The notes under the pieces are model-generated. The model was given only the letters and a program-made list of their open reading frames with translations, made no database searches and was not told the origin of the DNA. Both the position numbers and the translations under genes were made by a program. A DNA stretch of 64,000 nt, taken from the NCBI GenBank assembly GCA_016704275.1, contig JADJAK010000001.1, positions 558,001 through 622,000 of the forward strand. Reading direction: 5' to 3'. Shown piece by piece: positions 9,153 through 18,249 of the stretch. The stretch comes from Gemmatimonadota bacterium (lineage in GTDB: Bacteria; Gemmatimonadota; Gemmatimonadetes; Gemmatimonadales; GWC2-71-9). How positions within the stretch are numbered: the first letter of the stretch is position 1; the number at the start of each line of letters is the position of its first letter.

Positions 9153-10355
9153 TTACCAGACCATCGCCAGCGGATTCTCCAGCATCCCCACCAGCGTCTT
9201 CAGGAACGCCGCCCCGGTGGCGCCGTCGATCACGCGGTGGTCACAGGAGAGGGTGATCCGCATCCGGCGGCGCACCACCAGCTCGCCGTCGACGACGGCG
9301 GGCTTCTGTTCCAGGCGGCCCACGGCGAGGATCGCCGCTTCGGGCGGATTGATCACCGCGGTGAATTCGTCGATGCCGAACATGCCGAGGTTCGAGATCG
9401 AGAAGGTCGCGCCGGTGTACTCCTCGGGCTTCAGGCGCTTCTCGCGGGCGCGTCCGGCCATCTCGCGGACCTCGCCGCCGATCTCGCGCAGCGTCTTCCG
9501 GTCGGCATGGCGGACGATCGGCGTGATGAGTCCGTCCTCGACCGCGACGGCGACGCCGATGTGCACGTCGTGCCACTGCCGGATGTGATCGTCGGACCAC
9601 CAGGCGTTCACCCACGGATGCTGCCGCAGGGCCGACGCGGTGGCGCGGATGATCAGGTCGTTGAAGGAGAACTTCCCGCCTTTCGGGTCGGCGGCGAGCA
9701 GCGCCTCGCGCATCTCGTGCGCCCGCTCCATGTCCACCTCGGCCGTGAGGTAGAAGGTCGGAATCGGGCCGATCGACTGCACCAGTCGCTTGGCGATCGC
9801 CTTGCGCATCTGCGTGAGCGGCACGTCCGTGTACACCGACGCCGCGAAGCCTGTCGCGGCAGCCGCCGGTGCGAGCGCCACGCCGTCGAGGTCGCGCACC
9901 ACGATCCGTCCCTCGGGTCCGCTCCCGGCAATCGCGCCGAGGTCGAGCCCGCGCTCGGCAGCGACGCGCTTCGCCAACGGGGAGGCCTTCACGCGCCCAC
10001 CGGCGGCCGGCGTGGGGGTGCCCGCGGCGGGCGCCGGCGCGGAGGGGGGTGCCGCGGGCGCCGCAGGCGGCGCCCCTGCGGCGGGGGTTCCGCCCGCGTC
10101 GCCGGGAATGGTTTCCCCCGCCGCCCCGATCCAGGCCACGACCGACGCCACCGGCGCCGTGGTGCCGACCGGGATGACCTGCTTGAGCAGGACCCCGGCA
10201 CCGCGGGCGACCAGCTCCATCACCGCCTTGTCGGTTTCCACCTCGGCGAGCACGTCACCCACGGCGACCGCATCGCCCTCGTTCTTCTTCCACTCGACGA
10301 GGCGTCCCTCTTCCATCGTCGGCGACAGCGCTTCCATCACGACCTTGGTGGCCAT
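9153..10355 (-). CDS. pdhC: Pyruvate dehydrogenase E2, dihydrolipoamide acetyltransferase
   Basis: 400 aa. Domain order: one lipoyl domain (1-80, lipoylated Lys43 in VETDKAVMEL), an Ala/Pro linker (about 82-120), a peripheral-subunit-binding domain (about 122-157, KASPLAKRVAAERG...GSGPEGRI), and the acetyltransferase core ending in SCDHRVIDGATGA with the catalytic His and Asp. It transfers acetyl groups to CoA and forms the complex core. It starts 4 nt below the pdhB stop. Its lipoyl lysine is the target of the LipB and LipA products of this operon. Confidence 0.96.
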   Translation of the reverse strand: MATKVVMEALSPTMEEGRLVEWKKNEGDAVAVGDVLAEVETDKAVMELVARGAGVLLKQVIPVGTTAPVASVVAWIGAAGETIPGDAGGTPAAGAPPAAPAAPPSAPAPAAGTPTPAAGGRVKASPLAKRVAAERGLDLGAIAGSGPEGRIVVRDLDGVALAPAAAATGFAASVYTDVPLTQMRKAIAKRLVQSIGPIPTFYLTAEVDMERAHEMREALLAADPKGGKFSFNDLIIRATASALRQHPWVNAWWSDDHIRQWHDVHIGVAVAVEDGLITPIVRHADRKTLREIGGEVREMAGRAREKRLKPEEYTGATFSISNLGMFGIDEFTAVINPPEAAILAVGRLEQKPAVVDGELVVRRRMRITLSCDHRVIDGATGAAFLKTLVGMLENPLAMVW

Positions 10356-10359
10356 TCGA

Positions 10360-11340
10360 TCAATCCTTGTAGCAGACGCGGCGAACCGCCGCCGCGATCT
10401 TGGTCGCGTCGGCCTTGGCCGCCTTCTCGAGATACTTGTTGTACGGCATCGGGACGTCGGCCTGGTGCACCCGCAGCACCGGGGCGTCGAGGTCGTCGAA
10501 CGCCTCGCGCTGGATCAGGTCGACGATCTGCGCCCCGACGCCGGCGAAGTACCACCCTTCTTCAGCCACGACGACGCGGTGGGTCTTGGCCACCGAGCGG
10601 AGGATCGCCTCCTCGTCGAGCGGCCGGATGCTGCGCAGGTCGAGCACCTCGGCGTCGATCCCCTCCTCGGAGAGCGCCTTGGCCGCGTTCAACGCCGGCG
10701 CGACGGTCTTCGAGTGACAGACGATCGTGACGTCGTTGCCGGCGCGCTTCACGTCGGCCACGCCGATCGGGACCAGGTGCTCGCCCTCGGGGACTTCGCC
10801 CTTGAGGTTGTAGAGCATCTCGCCCTCGATGAAGACCACCGGGTCGTTGTCGCGGATGGCGCTCTTGAGCAGCCCCTTCGCGTCGGCCGGCGTGGCGGGC
10901 ATCACGACCTTGAGGCCGGGGATGTGCGCGTACCAGCTCTCGAAGGCCTGCGAGTGCTGCGCCCCGAGCTGGAGCGCCGCGCCGCCCGGGCCGCGGAAGA
11001 CGATCGGACAGCCGATCTGGCCACCGCTCATGTAGCGGATCTTCGCGGCGACGTTGACGATCTGGTCGATCGCCAGCAGCGCGAAGTTCCAGGTCATCAT
11101 CTCGATCACGGGGCGGAGGCCCGTCATCGCGGACCCGACGCCGATCCCGGCGAAGCCAAGCTCGGCGATCGGCGTGTCGACGACGCGCATCGGCCCGAAC
11201 TCCTCGAGCAGGCCGCGGCTGACCTTGTAGGCGCCGTTGTACTCGGCCACTTCCTCACCCATGAGGTAGACGTCGCCATCGCGTTGCATCTCTTCGCGCA
11301 GCGCTTCGTTCAGGGCGTCGCGATAGGTCAGGACGGCCAT
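10360..11340 (-). CDS. pdhB: Pyruvate dehydrogenase E1 beta subunit
   Basis: 326 aa transketolase-type subunit. Typical segments are TYRDALNEALREEM, LMGEEVAEYNGAYKVS and DTPIAELGFAGIGVGSAM, with the TPP pyrimidine-binding Glu in LMGEEV. It pairs with PdhA to decarboxylate pyruvate and acetylate the lipoyl arm of E2. The start overlaps the pdhA stop as TGATG, consistent with stoichiometric coupled translation. A branched-chain 2-oxoacid role cannot be excluded from sequence alone, but the alpha subunit and the lipoate genes fit pyruvate. Confidence 0.93.
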   Translation of the reverse strand: MAVLTYRDALNEALREEMQRDGDVYLMGEEVAEYNGAYKVSRGLLEEFGPMRVVDTPIAELGFAGIGVGSAMTGLRPVIEMMTWNFALLAIDQIVNVAAKIRYMSGGQIGCPIVFRGPGGAALQLGAQHSQAFESWYAHIPGLKVVMPATPADAKGLLKSAIRDNDPVVFIEGEMLYNLKGEVPEGEHLVPIGVADVKRAGNDVTIVCHSKTVAPALNAAKALSEEGIDAEVLDLRSIRPLDEEAILRSVAKTHRVVVAEEGWYFAGVGAQIVDLIQREAFDDLDAPVLRVHQADVPMPYNKYLEKAAKADATKIAAAVRRVCYKD

Positions 11341-12371
11341 CAGTTGTCCTCCCCGTGCGGCGCCAGCACTTCGGTGTACAGCTCGCCAGCGTCGGGCTCG
11401 GGGGATTCCTCGGCGAACGTCACCGAGTCGGCCACCTCTGCGGCGACCGAGGCCTCGATCGCCGCGAGTCCCGCGTCGTCGAGCATGCCGGCATCGCGCA
11501 TCCGCGCCTCGAGCAACGCGATCGGGTCACGCTGCCGCGAGGCGTCGAGCTCTTCCTTGCTGCGATACGTGCCGCTCGCCGCGTCGGACATCGAGTGCCC
11601 GACGTAGCGGAAGGTGCGGATGTCGAGCAGCGTCGGGCCTTCGCCGGCGCGGGCGCGGGCATACGCGGTCTCGGCCGCCTCGCGCACCGCGATGATGTCC
11701 TGGCCGTCGACTTCGACCCCGGGCATCCCGTAGCTCGCCGCGCGGAGGTGCAGGTCGGTGATCGCCGCCGCACGCTTCACCGCCGTGCCCATCCCGTAGC
11801 CGTTGTTCTCGATCACGAAGATCGCCGGCAGCTTCCAGAGCCCCGCCATGTTCAACGCTTCGTGGAACGACCCGATGTTGGCCGCGGCCTCGCCGAAGAA
11901 GGTGAGCGAGACCTGCTCGGTCTTCCGGTACTTTGCCGCCCAGGCGAAACCGGCGCCGAGCGGGATCTGGCCGCCGACGATGCCGTGGCCGCCCATGAAG
12001 CCCTTCGCGAGATCGAAGAGGTGCATCGAGCCGCCCTTCCCCTTCGAGCAGCCGGTCGCCTTGCCGAAGAGCTCCGCCATGATCGAGCGCGAGGACATGC
12101 CGCGCGCCAGCGCCTGGCCATGCTCGCGGTAGGCGGAGATCACGTAGTCGTCCGGACGGAGCGCCGAGATCAGGCCCACGGCCACCGCTTCCTGGCCGAT
12201 GTAGAGGTGGCAGAAGCCGCCGATCTGGCCGATCGAGTACGCCTCGCCGGCGCGCTCCTCGAAGCGGCGGATCAACAGCATCATGCGCAACCAGTCCTGA
12301 TACTGGTCGGCGTAGGGGGCGTCGGTCCCGCGGCGGCGTGCCTTGGGGGCGTCGCTGGTGCTTACGGCCAT
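11340..12371 (-). CDS. pdhA: Pyruvate dehydrogenase E1 alpha subunit
   Basis: 343 aa TPP-dependent subunit. It shows LLIRRFEERAGEAYSIGQIG, FCHLYIGQEAVAVG, GGSMHLFD (substrate pocket) and the TPP/Mg loop FFGEAAANIGSFHEALNMA followed by IENNGYGMGT. The loop's usual GDG reads GEA here, an acidic replacement that could still bind the metal. It lies between lipA (stop adjacent at 12372) and pdhB (TGATG overlap). Together with PdhB it forms the heterotetrameric E1. Confidence 0.94.
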   Translation of the reverse strand: MAVSTSDAPKARRRGTDAPYADQYQDWLRMMLLIRRFEERAGEAYSIGQIGGFCHLYIGQEAVAVGLISALRPDDYVISAYREHGQALARGMSSRSIMAELFGKATGCSKGKGGSMHLFDLAKGFMGGHGIVGGQIPLGAGFAWAAKYRKTEQVSLTFFGEAAANIGSFHEALNMAGLWKLPAIFVIENNGYGMGTAVKRAAAITDLHLRAASYGMPGVEVDGQDIIAVREAAETAYARARAGEGPTLLDIRTFRYVGHSMSDAASGTYRSKEELDASRQRDPIALLEARMRDAGMLDDAGLAAIEASVAAEVADSVTFAEESPEPDAGELYTEVLAPHGEDN

Positions 12372-13367
12372 TTAGAAACTCTCCGGGGCGGCGGTGGCCG
12401 CCATGCCGGTGGGGAGGGATCCCTCGCTGCGCGCGGGACCCGGTCGTGCCGACCGGGCCTGATCCCAGGCGTGATAGGACGAGCGCGTCAGCGGCGAGCT
12501 CTCGACGTGCGAGAAGCCCATCCGGAGCCCGATCTCGCGGAGCTCGGCGAATTCGTCCGGCGTGTAGTAGCGCACCACCGGGAGGTGACCATCCGATGGC
12601 CGGAGGTACTGCCCGAGGGTGACAATGTTGACGTCGCTGCGGCGCAGGTCGCGCAGGCAGGTGATCACCTCATCCCACTCCTCGCCCATGCCGAGGATGA
12701 TCCCCGACTTGGTGAGGGCGGTGGCATCCATGGCGCGCGCGTTCGCCAGCACACGGAGGGCACGGTCATACCGGCCGCCCGGACGGGCCAGTCGATAGAG
12801 CCGCTCGGCCGTCTCAAGATTGTGATTGAGGATGTCCGGCTTCGCCTCCATCACGATCCGCAGCGCCTGCTCCGATCCCTTGAAGTCGGGGATCAGCACT
12901 TCGACCGATGTCTCCGGCAGGCGAGCCTTGATCTCCGTGATGCAACCCGCGAACGCCTCGGCACCGCCGTTCGGCAGGTCGTCGCGGTCCACCGAGGTGA
13001 TCACGACGTGCTCCAGCCCCATCCGCGCCACGGCCTCGGCCAGTTTGACCGGCTCGGCGGCGTCGAACGCCTTCGGGGTGCCGTGCGACACCGCACAGTA
13101 GGTGCAGTTCCGCGTGCAGACGTCACCCAGGATCATGAAGGTGGCGGCCTTGTGTTCCCAGCATTCGCCGATGTTCGGGCAGCGGGCCTCTTCACACACC
13201 GTGTGAAGGCCCAGCTCGCGCATCATTGCCTGGATCTTGATATAGGATTGCCCACCGGGCGCCTTCACCTTCAGCCAACTCGGCTTTCGGGCGGGGGCGA
13301 TGGGAACCATCCCCCCCGAGGCATCAGGGGTGGGCTGGCGGGTCAGTTGGACAAGCGGCACGGCCAC
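12372..13367 (-). CDS. lipA: Lipoyl synthase
   Basis: 331 aa from the GTG at 13367, chosen because GGAAGGAG lies 5 nt upstream; the frame stays open to 13502 but has no ribosome site there. LipA is a radical SAM enzyme that inserts two sulfurs into protein-bound octanoate. The auxiliary cluster cysteines are in CEEARCPNIGEC (58, 63, 69) and the radical SAM cluster in CTRNCTYC (84, 88, 91). The RSSYHAW segment near the end provides the Ser ligand typical of the family. It heads the leftward pyruvate dehydrogenase operon. Confidence 0.96.
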   Translation of the reverse strand: MAVPLVQLTRQPTPDASGGMVPIAPARKPSWLKVKAPGGQSYIKIQAMMRELGLHTVCEEARCPNIGECWEHKAATFMILGDVCTRNCTYCAVSHGTPKAFDAAEPVKLAEAVARMGLEHVVITSVDRDDLPNGGAEAFAGCITEIKARLPETSVEVLIPDFKGSEQALRIVMEAKPDILNHNLETAERLYRLARPGGRYDRALRVLANARAMDATALTKSGIILGMGEEWDEVITCLRDLRRSDVNIVTLGQYLRPSDGHLPVVRYYTPDEFAELREIGLRMGFSHVESSPLTRSSYHAWDQARSARPGPARSEGSLPTGMAATAAPESF

Positions 13368-13425
13368 GCGGACTCCTTCCGTCTCGCCGAGGTCGCGCGC
13401 CAGCCGGAACTGGCGCAGGAGCAAC

Positions 13426-13454
13426 AAAATAGCCCACCCGGGGGGGTGGGCCAA
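13426..13454 (-). promoter_or_regulatory. lipA promoter candidate with hairpin spacer (or terminator of the upstream gene)
   Basis: On the leftward strand TTGGCC (13449-13454), 17 nt, TATTTT (13426-13431) give a good -35/-10 pair about 60 nt above the lipA GTG. The same DNA holds a perfect 8-bp stem GCCCACCC/GGGTGGGC (13432-13451, 4-nt loop) followed leftwards by TATTTTGTT, the form of an intrinsic terminator for the propeller gene at 13551. Both roles are possible. Confidence 0.55.
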
Positions 13455-13550
13455 GCCGAGCGAGCAGGGGGGGAGCGGGGGGCGCCGGCCGGCCGTGCCC
13501 ACGTCCGGGACTGTGCCTGCGCCCGGGCTCCCCGCCGCGCACCTACCGCG

Positions 13551-14666
13551 TCATGGCAAGGGGAAGCGTTGCAGGTGGACGAGATCGTCCCCGTCCGTCC
13601 GCACCGCGTAGGCGCTGGTGCGATCGAAGCCGATCAGGCGGGAGCCCGCCGGAAGGGCGAAGCGACTGATCACCGCGCCCGTTCGATCGACGACATCGAG
13701 CAGTGATGTGGTCGCGCCGGCCGGTTGACTGCGCTCAACCCAGAGTCGACCCTGCTCGTCGATCAGCGCGACACGCCCGGTGACTGGCGGCTTCGTATCG
13801 GCAAAATCGGGCTCTGCCACCGGTGGGCGGACCGCCTTGCCGTTGATCATCGCCGCCGGACCGCCAGAAGACATCATCCGCGCCGTCTCCTCACGCACCG
13901 TCTTCTTGTCCTGCTCGGTGACGGGGAGCGGCTCGTACGCGAGCGCTGGGCCCTTCACGACCTGGCCAGTGGGGGGGTACCACTCGACGCGGTATGGCGA
14001 CGCGCGAATGACTGCGACCCACCCGTCTGCGGCCACCGCCCAGTAGTCACGAGGCGAGAAGGAGACCGCACGGGTCATCGAAATTCCTTGCCCACCCTCG
14101 AATCGGCGACTCTCCGGGAGCCGCAGTTCCGTGAGTGTCGTCCGCCCACTCGCGCCTTCACGAATGATCGCGCGTGTTGCGCGCGGCGATGCCGGCGTGC
14201 CGCCTTCGGTCGTGAAGGTGTTGCCGATCGTGTCCATGGTGTACATGTCGGGACCATCGCCCATGACCAAGGTCATCGCCTTTGGCGCGTGAGGGATTGC
14301 CTTCACATCCTGCACTGCGCCGTTCGCCGTCACGGGAAGGAATCGCTTCTGCTGCGGGTCATAGACGACCACGCCGCCTCCCTTGTCGCGCTGCACCGTG
14401 CCAACTGCCTTGTACTCCTGGGGTCCCTCGCCGAGGCGCGCCAACGTCTTCGAGGTCCCTTTCGCGAAGTCGAGGAGCCGGATCTGCTTCTCCTTGTTGT
14501 CGGTGACGACCAGCCGACCGTCGGGGAGCGCGCGCAAACCTCGGATGCTCGAGAACTCACCGGCGAATTCGCTCGCCGCACTGAGGAGCCGTGCCTGCTG
14601 ACCGGCGGCGGGCTGGGAGTCCACGGCTAGCGTGACGGCCAATGCTGCGAACCAGGGTCGCTTCAT
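13551..14666 (-). CDS. Secreted beta-propeller (6-bladed/NHL-like) protein
   Basis: 371 aa with a signal peptide (AALAVTLAVDSQPAAGQ). Blade-like repeats with the pattern LPDGRLVVTDNKEKQIRLLD, VVVYDPQQKRFLPV and LIDEQGRLWVERS suggest a six-bladed propeller. Proteins of this kind are exported; their ligands are generally unknown. GGAGAG precedes the ATG. It is a single gene, followed leftwards by the hairpin at 13432-13451. No catalytic motif is visible. Confidence 0.6.
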   Translation of the reverse strand: MKRPWFAALAVTLAVDSQPAAGQQARLLSAASEFAGEFSSIRGLRALPDGRLVVTDNKEKQIRLLDFAKGTSKTLARLGEGPQEYKAVGTVQRDKGGGVVVYDPQQKRFLPVTANGAVQDVKAIPHAPKAMTLVMGDGPDMYTMDTIGNTFTTEGGTPASPRATRAIIREGASGRTTLTELRLPESRRFEGGQGISMTRAVSFSPRDYWAVAADGWVAVIRASPYRVEWYPPTGQVVKGPALAYEPLPVTEQDKKTVREETARMMSSGGPAAMINGKAVRPPVAEPDFADTKPPVTGRVALIDEQGRLWVERSQPAGATTSLLDVVDRTGAVISRFALPAGSRLIGFDRTSAYAVRTDGDDLVHLQRFPLP

Positions 14667-14881
14667 GGGGGTACTCTCCGAGTGCAGTGAGGGTGGGTGG
14701 GGAGGGGATACCAGCGTGGTGATGCGACGCGGCGTGCCGGGGTTGCGTCCGGCATTCAGGCCTAACCGGATTCGTACCGGCTCGGGAGTCCCCTTCCGTG
14801 CGCCGCCGGGGGGCGTCGCCCTTTCCCCGGTGGCCGGGCGCCATCACTTTCCACCACCTCCAACCCGGCCGGCCTTTTCTC

Positions 14882-15601
14882 GTGACAGCCATCCTCGAGA
14901 CCCGCGAGCTCACCGTCCGGTACCCGACCTTCACCCTCGGCCCCTTGGGGTTCGCGATCGAGGGCGGGGAGACGGTCGCGCTGCTCGGGGCGAACGCCGC
15001 CGGGAAGACCACCCTCCTCCGGGCCGTGACCGGGCGGCTGCTGGACCGTCGCGGAGTGGTCGAGGTGGCGGGGCGGGACCCGCAGGCCGCCCCCGACGCC
15101 TGGCGCGCCAAGATCGGCTTTGCGGGCGAGAAGCCCCCGGCCGACGCCGCCTTGCGGGTGCGGGAATGGTACGCCTTCCTGCGCGACTGCTACCCCACCT
15201 GGGACGACGCCTACCAGCGCGACCTCTCCGCCCGACTCGGCCTCGACACCGGGGAGCGGATTGCGGCGCTGTCCCGCGGCACGGCCGTCAAGGCGGCCTA
15301 CATTGGCGCCGAGGCGTATCGACCCGAGTTGCTCGTCCTCGACGAACCGACCAACGGCCTCGACCCGGTGGTGCGCCTCGAACTGCTGGCGCTGCTCCGC
15401 GAGTGCTTCGCCGCGTCGCCGGGGCGAGCGCTGCTCTTCTCGTCGCACCTCCTGGAGGACGTCGAGTCGCTCTGTGATCGCGCGCTGCTGCTCCGTCGCG
15501 GGCAGTTGGTGGGCGAACTCGCCGGTGACGCGCTCACGGAGGCCCGGGCCTCCGGTCAACTCACGGCGCTGGTGGCCGACGTGCTCCGCGACCGGCCGTG
15601 A
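14882..15601 (+). CDS. ABC-2 type transporter ATP-binding protein
   Basis: 239 aa if it starts at GTG 14882; an ATG at 14798 would add 28 unconserved residues, and neither has a clear ribosome site. Walker A is LLGANAAGKTT, the signature region is ALSRGTAVKAA (a weak form of LSGGQ, as in many ABC-2 exporters), Walker B is LLVLDEPTNGLDP, and the H-loop is SSHLLEDVE. It powers the permease encoded by the next gene, which overlaps its stop as GTGA. The exported substrate is unknown. Confidence 0.88.
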   Translation: MTAILETRELTVRYPTFTLGPLGFAIEGGETVALLGANAAGKTTLLRAVTGRLLDRRGVVEVAGRDPQAAPDAWRAKIGFAGEKPPADAALRVREWYAFLRDCYPTWDDAYQRDLSARLGLDTGERIAALSRGTAVKAAYIGAEAYRPELLVLDEPTNGLDPVVRLELLALLRECFAASPGRALLFSSHLLEDVESLCDRALLLRRGQLVGELAGDALTEARASGQLTALVADVLRDRP

Positions 15602-17019
15602 GCCGTCGCGCCTTTGTCGCCGTGGTGCGACTCGAACTCTGGCGTGGTCGGTCGGCCATGCTGTGGATCGGCGGGCTCGCGGCGGCCGCGATCGTGGCGA
15701 CGCTCGTGCTTCCGCCCACCGGTGCACTCGTGGTCGGGATGCTCGCCTTGCCGGTGGTGATGGTCGCGGGCCTCGGGCCGCTCGGCAGCCTCGCCACCGA
15801 CAAGATGCACGGCCACCTCGAGTTCGATCGCACCCTTCCGATTCCTTTGCGCACCATCGCTGCCGGTCGCCTCCTCGGCGCAGCGATCCGTACGGCACCG
15901 ATGCTGATCGCGTTGATCGCCGTCGGGATCGGTATCGCACGGGAAGCGGAGGCGCCGGCCCTCGTCGCGGCACCGGTGATCGTCATCGCCGCCGGCACGC
16001 TGCAAGTGCTCTGGTGGTGCTTCCTCTGGCTCATGCTCGGCCTGAACGCCCGCTTTTCGCTGCGTCGACTGTGGTGGTTGCCGATGACGATCTGGCTCCT
16101 GCCGTCGCTGTTGCCCGCGTCGGCGAAGTCGATGATCGAGACGACCGTGGAAGCGGCGGCCGCCGAGGTGATGACCTGGATGGATGCCCCATGGCGGGTC
16201 GGGCTCCTGCTGCTCGCCGGCTTGGCGCTGCCTGTCGTTACGGCCTTCGTCGGGGGCGTCGCGCTCTTCGCACAGGGGCTGGCACGCTTCCGCCCCGACC
16301 CGGCCGCGTTTGGCGTGCGACTCGGCGCCGCCCCGAAGCGGGAACTCGCCGCGCTCGGCCGCGGGCCGCTGCTCGCCGTCGCACGCCTCCGGCTGCGACT
16401 GGCGTTCGAGCAGTTCCGCCGCGAGCTCGTCATCGCGGCGGTGCTCGTGGCCGTGGTCGTGGCCGACATCGGTGAACTCGCCAACTTTGCGCGTGGCTAT
16501 CTCCCGATCCTCGCCGCCCTCGTCCCTGGCGGGATTGCGCTGCAATTGCTCACCGCCCGGGGCACCGGTGCCCTCGAAGGGCTGCAACATCTGCCGCATC
16601 CGCGCCGCCTCGTCGCACTCGGCCACCTGCTGGCGGTGATGGTCCTCGCCGTCCCCGGGGCCGCGCTGATGGCACTTTCACGCGCGGCCAACGGCAACGC
16701 CGTGACGGCGACGATGGTCGGCATGAGCTGGCTCTGGTTTCTCGCCATGGGGGCAATCGGCGCGGCGCTGGCCGTCTGGAGTACCAAGCGGCGGCTCTTC
16801 CGGGTGGCGCTGGTCATCGGCGCGCTTCTAGTCGCGGTCTGGTTCCTGACGCCGGAGGAGGCCGCCGCCAGCGACATCGAGGATCTCTTCCTGCGCTGGC
16901 GGGCAATGCGCCTCGCGGCAGGTCCCGCACTGCCGCTTGGCGCGGCACTGCTGGCCCTGGTCGTCGGTACCGAACTGTTTGCGCGTGGGTTGGCGAGCTA
17001 CGACGGGCGGAAAGCCTAG
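15598..17019 (+). CDS. ABC transporter permease (membrane subunit)
   Basis: 473 aa from GTG 15598, coupled by GTGA to the ATP-binding gene. It has about 10-12 hydrophobic segments, starting with WIGGLAAAAIVATLVL. After the first segments comes a short cytosolic stretch, LGSLATDKMHGHLEFDRTLP, typical of ABC-2 permeases. Soluble loops are short. I do not recognise a closer family. Transcription probably ends near 17030, where it converges on thiO. Confidence 0.75.
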   Translation: MSRRAFVAVVRLELWRGRSAMLWIGGLAAAAIVATLVLPPTGALVVGMLALPVVMVAGLGPLGSLATDKMHGHLEFDRTLPIPLRTIAAGRLLGAAIRTAPMLIALIAVGIGIAREAEAPALVAAPVIVIAAGTLQVLWWCFLWLMLGLNARFSLRRLWWLPMTIWLLPSLLPASAKSMIETTVEAAAAEVMTWMDAPWRVGLLLLAGLALPVVTAFVGGVALFAQGLARFRPDPAAFGVRLGAAPKRELAALGRGPLLAVARLRLRLAFEQFRRELVIAAVLVAVVVADIGELANFARGYLPILAALVPGGIALQLLTARGTGALEGLQHLPHPRRLVALGHLLAVMVLAVPGAALMALSRAANGNAVTATMVGMSWLWFLAMGAIGAALAVWSTKRRLFRVALVIGALLVAVWFLTPEEAAASDIEDLFLRWRAMRLAAGPALPLGAALLALVVGTELFARGLASYDGRKA

Positions 17020-17049
17020 CTCGCGTCGACGGGTGGGGAGTCGCGACGC

Positions 17050-18159
17050 CTACCAGTTCCAGAAGCGATTGGCGCGCACCGCATGCATCTCGTCGCTCCA
17101 CGGTTCGCCACGGATGGAAGCCGCGATCAATTCGCCGGTCACGCCCGCAAGCAGAATTCCGTTGCGGCCATGCCCCGCGGCATACCAGAGCCCGGGCAGC
17201 CGTGGCTCGGGGCCGATGATTGGCCGTCCGTCCGGCGTGCCGGGTCGGAGGCCGGCCCAGCTCCGGAGCGGCGCCATGGTCGCGAGGGGCGGATAGAGCG
17301 CGGATGCCCGTGCGAAGAGATCGGCGAGGCCGTCTGCCGTGGTGGTGACCTCGAATCCGGCGTGCTCCATCGTTGCGCCGACGAGCATCTCGTCGCCGCG
17401 GCGGAGCAAATAACAACGCGTCCCGTAGACCACCGCCTGTCCGATCCCCTCAGGCCACGGAAACGCCGCCATCTGGCCACGCACCGGTTCCACGGAGACG
17501 GGCCGTGGCAGGTGCTCGATCCGTCCGGCCCACGCCCCCCCAGCCAACACGACATGCCCAGCGGCGTAACGGCCGGCCTCGCCAATCACGCCGAGCAGGG
17601 TGTCCCCATTCCGGTCGAGCCCGGTCGCGGTGTCCTCGATGATGGAAGCGCCGAGCCGAACGGCGTCGGCGCGGAACGCCCGCACCGTCGCGGCCGGGTC
17701 GAGCGAGCCGTCCTCCGGCGACCAGAACGCGCCGAGCCCGGGCGCGAGCCAGGGCCACCCTTCCTCGACCTCCTGGGGGTCGAGCCAATCCGCACGGTGG
17801 GCCTGCTGCCGTTGCCAGGCGACCTTCGTCCGGTACGAGGCGGCATCCGCTTCGCTCCGGGCGACCTGCAGGATGCCCGTCAGCTGGAGGCCGATGTCGA
17901 TCCCGGTCGTTTCGCGAAGGCTGTCGGCATGCCGCCGATAGAAGGCCCGGCCAGCCAGGGCCAGATTCAGCAGCGGGTCGTCGGTCGTCCCCTCGATCTG
18001 GGCCGCGAGCATCCCGGCCGCGGCACGCCACCCCTCACCCGGGGTTTCGGGCCGCTGCAACAGGATCACCTTGGCGCCGGCCACGGCGAGGGCACGGGCC
18101 GTGGCCGACCCGACCGCCCCGCCTCCGATCACCACCACGTCTGCCGTCTTGGTTGTCAC
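17050..18159 (-). CDS. thiO: FAD-dependent glycine oxidase ThiO-like
   Basis: 369 aa from GTG 18159. The N-terminal FAD motif is VVVIGGGAVGSATARALA, then GEGWRAAAGMLAAQ, characteristic of ThiO/DAAO enzymes, and a C-terminal GLWYAAGHGRNGILLAGVTGE. In thiamine biosynthesis ThiO oxidises glycine to the iminoglycine used for the thiazole ring. No other thi gene is in the window and I see no TPP riboswitch upstream, so a general amine or D-amino-acid oxidase role remains possible. Confidence 0.82.
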   Translation of the reverse strand: MTTKTADVVVIGGGAVGSATARALAVAGAKVILLQRPETPGEGWRAAAGMLAAQIEGTTDDPLLNLALAGRAFYRRHADSLRETTGIDIGLQLTGILQVARSEADAASYRTKVAWQRQQAHRADWLDPQEVEEGWPWLAPGLGAFWSPEDGSLDPAATVRAFRADAVRLGASIIEDTATGLDRNGDTLLGVIGEAGRYAAGHVVLAGGAWAGRIEHLPRPVSVEPVRGQMAAFPWPEGIGQAVVYGTRCYLLRRGDEMLVGATMEHAGFEVTTTADGLADLFARASALYPPLATMAPLRSWAGLRPGTPDGRPIIGPEPRLPGLWYAAGHGRNGILLAGVTGELIAASIRGEPWSDEMHAVRANRFWNW

Positions 18160-18249
18160 GATGCGAGTTGAAACCTCAGCTAAAGACTTCGCGTAGATTC
18201 CACCGACGGGTTCGCATGGTGCGCCCGTACCCTCGCTGGGGAGTCTAAC

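Noticed and set aside
11355..13706. 783-codon open frame on the plus strand
   Set aside because: Antisense to pdhA and lipA, which are certain; its translation is His/Arg-rich and has no motif.
18160..18249. TPP riboswitch upstream of thiO
   Set aside because: None of the conserved TPP aptamer core sequences is visible in the 90-nt gap.
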